Source: Lachnospiraceae bacterium
Lineage (GTDB): Bacteria > Bacillota > Clostridia > Lachnospirales > Lachnospiraceae
Assembly: GCA_017961385.1 (NCBI GenBank)
Contig: JAGCXJ010000278.1
Coordinates: 1-13,077, forward strand
Reading direction: 5' to 3'
Length of the DNA stretch: 13,077 nt
In this document: in pieces, positions 12,949 to 13,077 of the stretch
Layout: every line of letters begins with the position of its first letter
Position numbering within the stretch: position 1 is the first letter of the stretch
Translations under genes and position numbers: made by a program
The notes under the pieces: generated by a model
Told to the model about the DNA's origin: nothing
What the model saw: the letters and a program-made list of their open reading frames with translations, nothing else
Database searches by the model: none

Positions 12949-13077
12949 ATGGAATTAAAGAGATTGTCGCATAACTTAACAGTGTGTAAAGTCAATAGTA
13001 TAAAAGACATTTGCTTTGATACAGAGTTTTTCTTTATAGGAAAGACTGATGAAGAAATCTCACTTGTTTGCAAAACA
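12949..13077 (+). CDS. ACT-domain protein (CASTOR-like amino-acid sensor family), 3'-truncated by window edge
   Basis: An ATG at 12949 with GAGG at 12940-12943 opens a frame that runs off the window after 43 codons. The sequence MELKRLSHNLTVCKVNSI, followed by FFFIGKTDEEISLVCKT, fits the N-terminal half of small bacterial ACT-domain proteins of the COG3603 type, where a first LTVCKV strand and an EISLVC strand are typical. These proteins are thought to bind amino acids; no function has been set for most of them. The family call rests on a short piece and on pattern memory only. It has its own promoter at 12882 and is separate from the genes upstream. Confidence 0.65.
   Translation, partial: MELKRLSHNLTVCKVNSIKDICFDTEFFFIGKTDEEISLVCKT

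Overview
The window reads as chromosomal core sequence of an anaerobic Firmicute, most likely a Lachnospiraceae member of the Butyrivibrio/Pseudobutyrivibrio type. This is inferred from the moderate-to-low GC, the AGA- and ATA-rich codon use, strong AAGGAGG-type ribosome binding sites, the gene order, a type III glutamine synthetase and a secreted GH9 cellulase. No sequence comparison could be run, so the genus is a guess.

Layout. Bases 2-874 hold the 3' part of thiI (tRNA 4-thiouridine synthase), which converges on a small minus-strand HPr-family gene (953-1183); one hairpin (882-905) serves both. Divergent from the HPr-like gene, a same-strand gene series begins: mtaB (tRNA ms2t6A37 methylthiotransferase), ireB/reoM-like, ruvX, a DUF1292 gene, rnj (RNase J), a short MltG-like membrane protein, a trmR-like O-methyltransferase, a trhP-like U32 protein, glnN (glutamine synthetase III) and a GH9 lipoprotein. 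From ireB to glnN the genes overlap or lie within 12 bases of each other, and the GH9 gene follows after 27 bases behind a strong Shine-Dalgarno. The core order ireB-ruvX-DUF1292-mltG-trmR-trhP matches the Bacillus yrzL-yrrK-yrzB-yrrL-yrrM-yrrN/O cluster, with RNase J inserted and mtaB upstream.

Function. The main theme is RNA and tRNA maturation: ThiI (s4U8), MtaB (ms2t6A37), TrhP plus TrmR (ho5U34 to mo5U34), RuvX and RNase J (rRNA/mRNA processing), and a tRNA-Gln(CTG) gene at 12270-12342. A second thread is cell-wall control (an IreB/ReoM homologue with the conserved Thr7, and the MltG remnant). The end of the series is metabolic: nitrogen assimilation and extracellular beta-glucan breakdown.

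The right end (12375-12948) is an AT-rich intergenic stretch behind the tRNA gene. It holds inverted and direct repeats that could be an old integration site, a possible 34-codon ORF, and two adjacent hairpins, the second ending in a T-run. It is followed by an extended -10 promoter and the start of an ACT-domain gene cut by the window edge.

Most of the window is ordinary core genome. The points most worth following are the HPr paralogue that has lost His15 but kept Ser46 (Crh-like), the MltG-family protein with no catalytic domain, and the unexplained structured region at 12730-12830. I saw no clear sign of a wholly new defence or mobile system.
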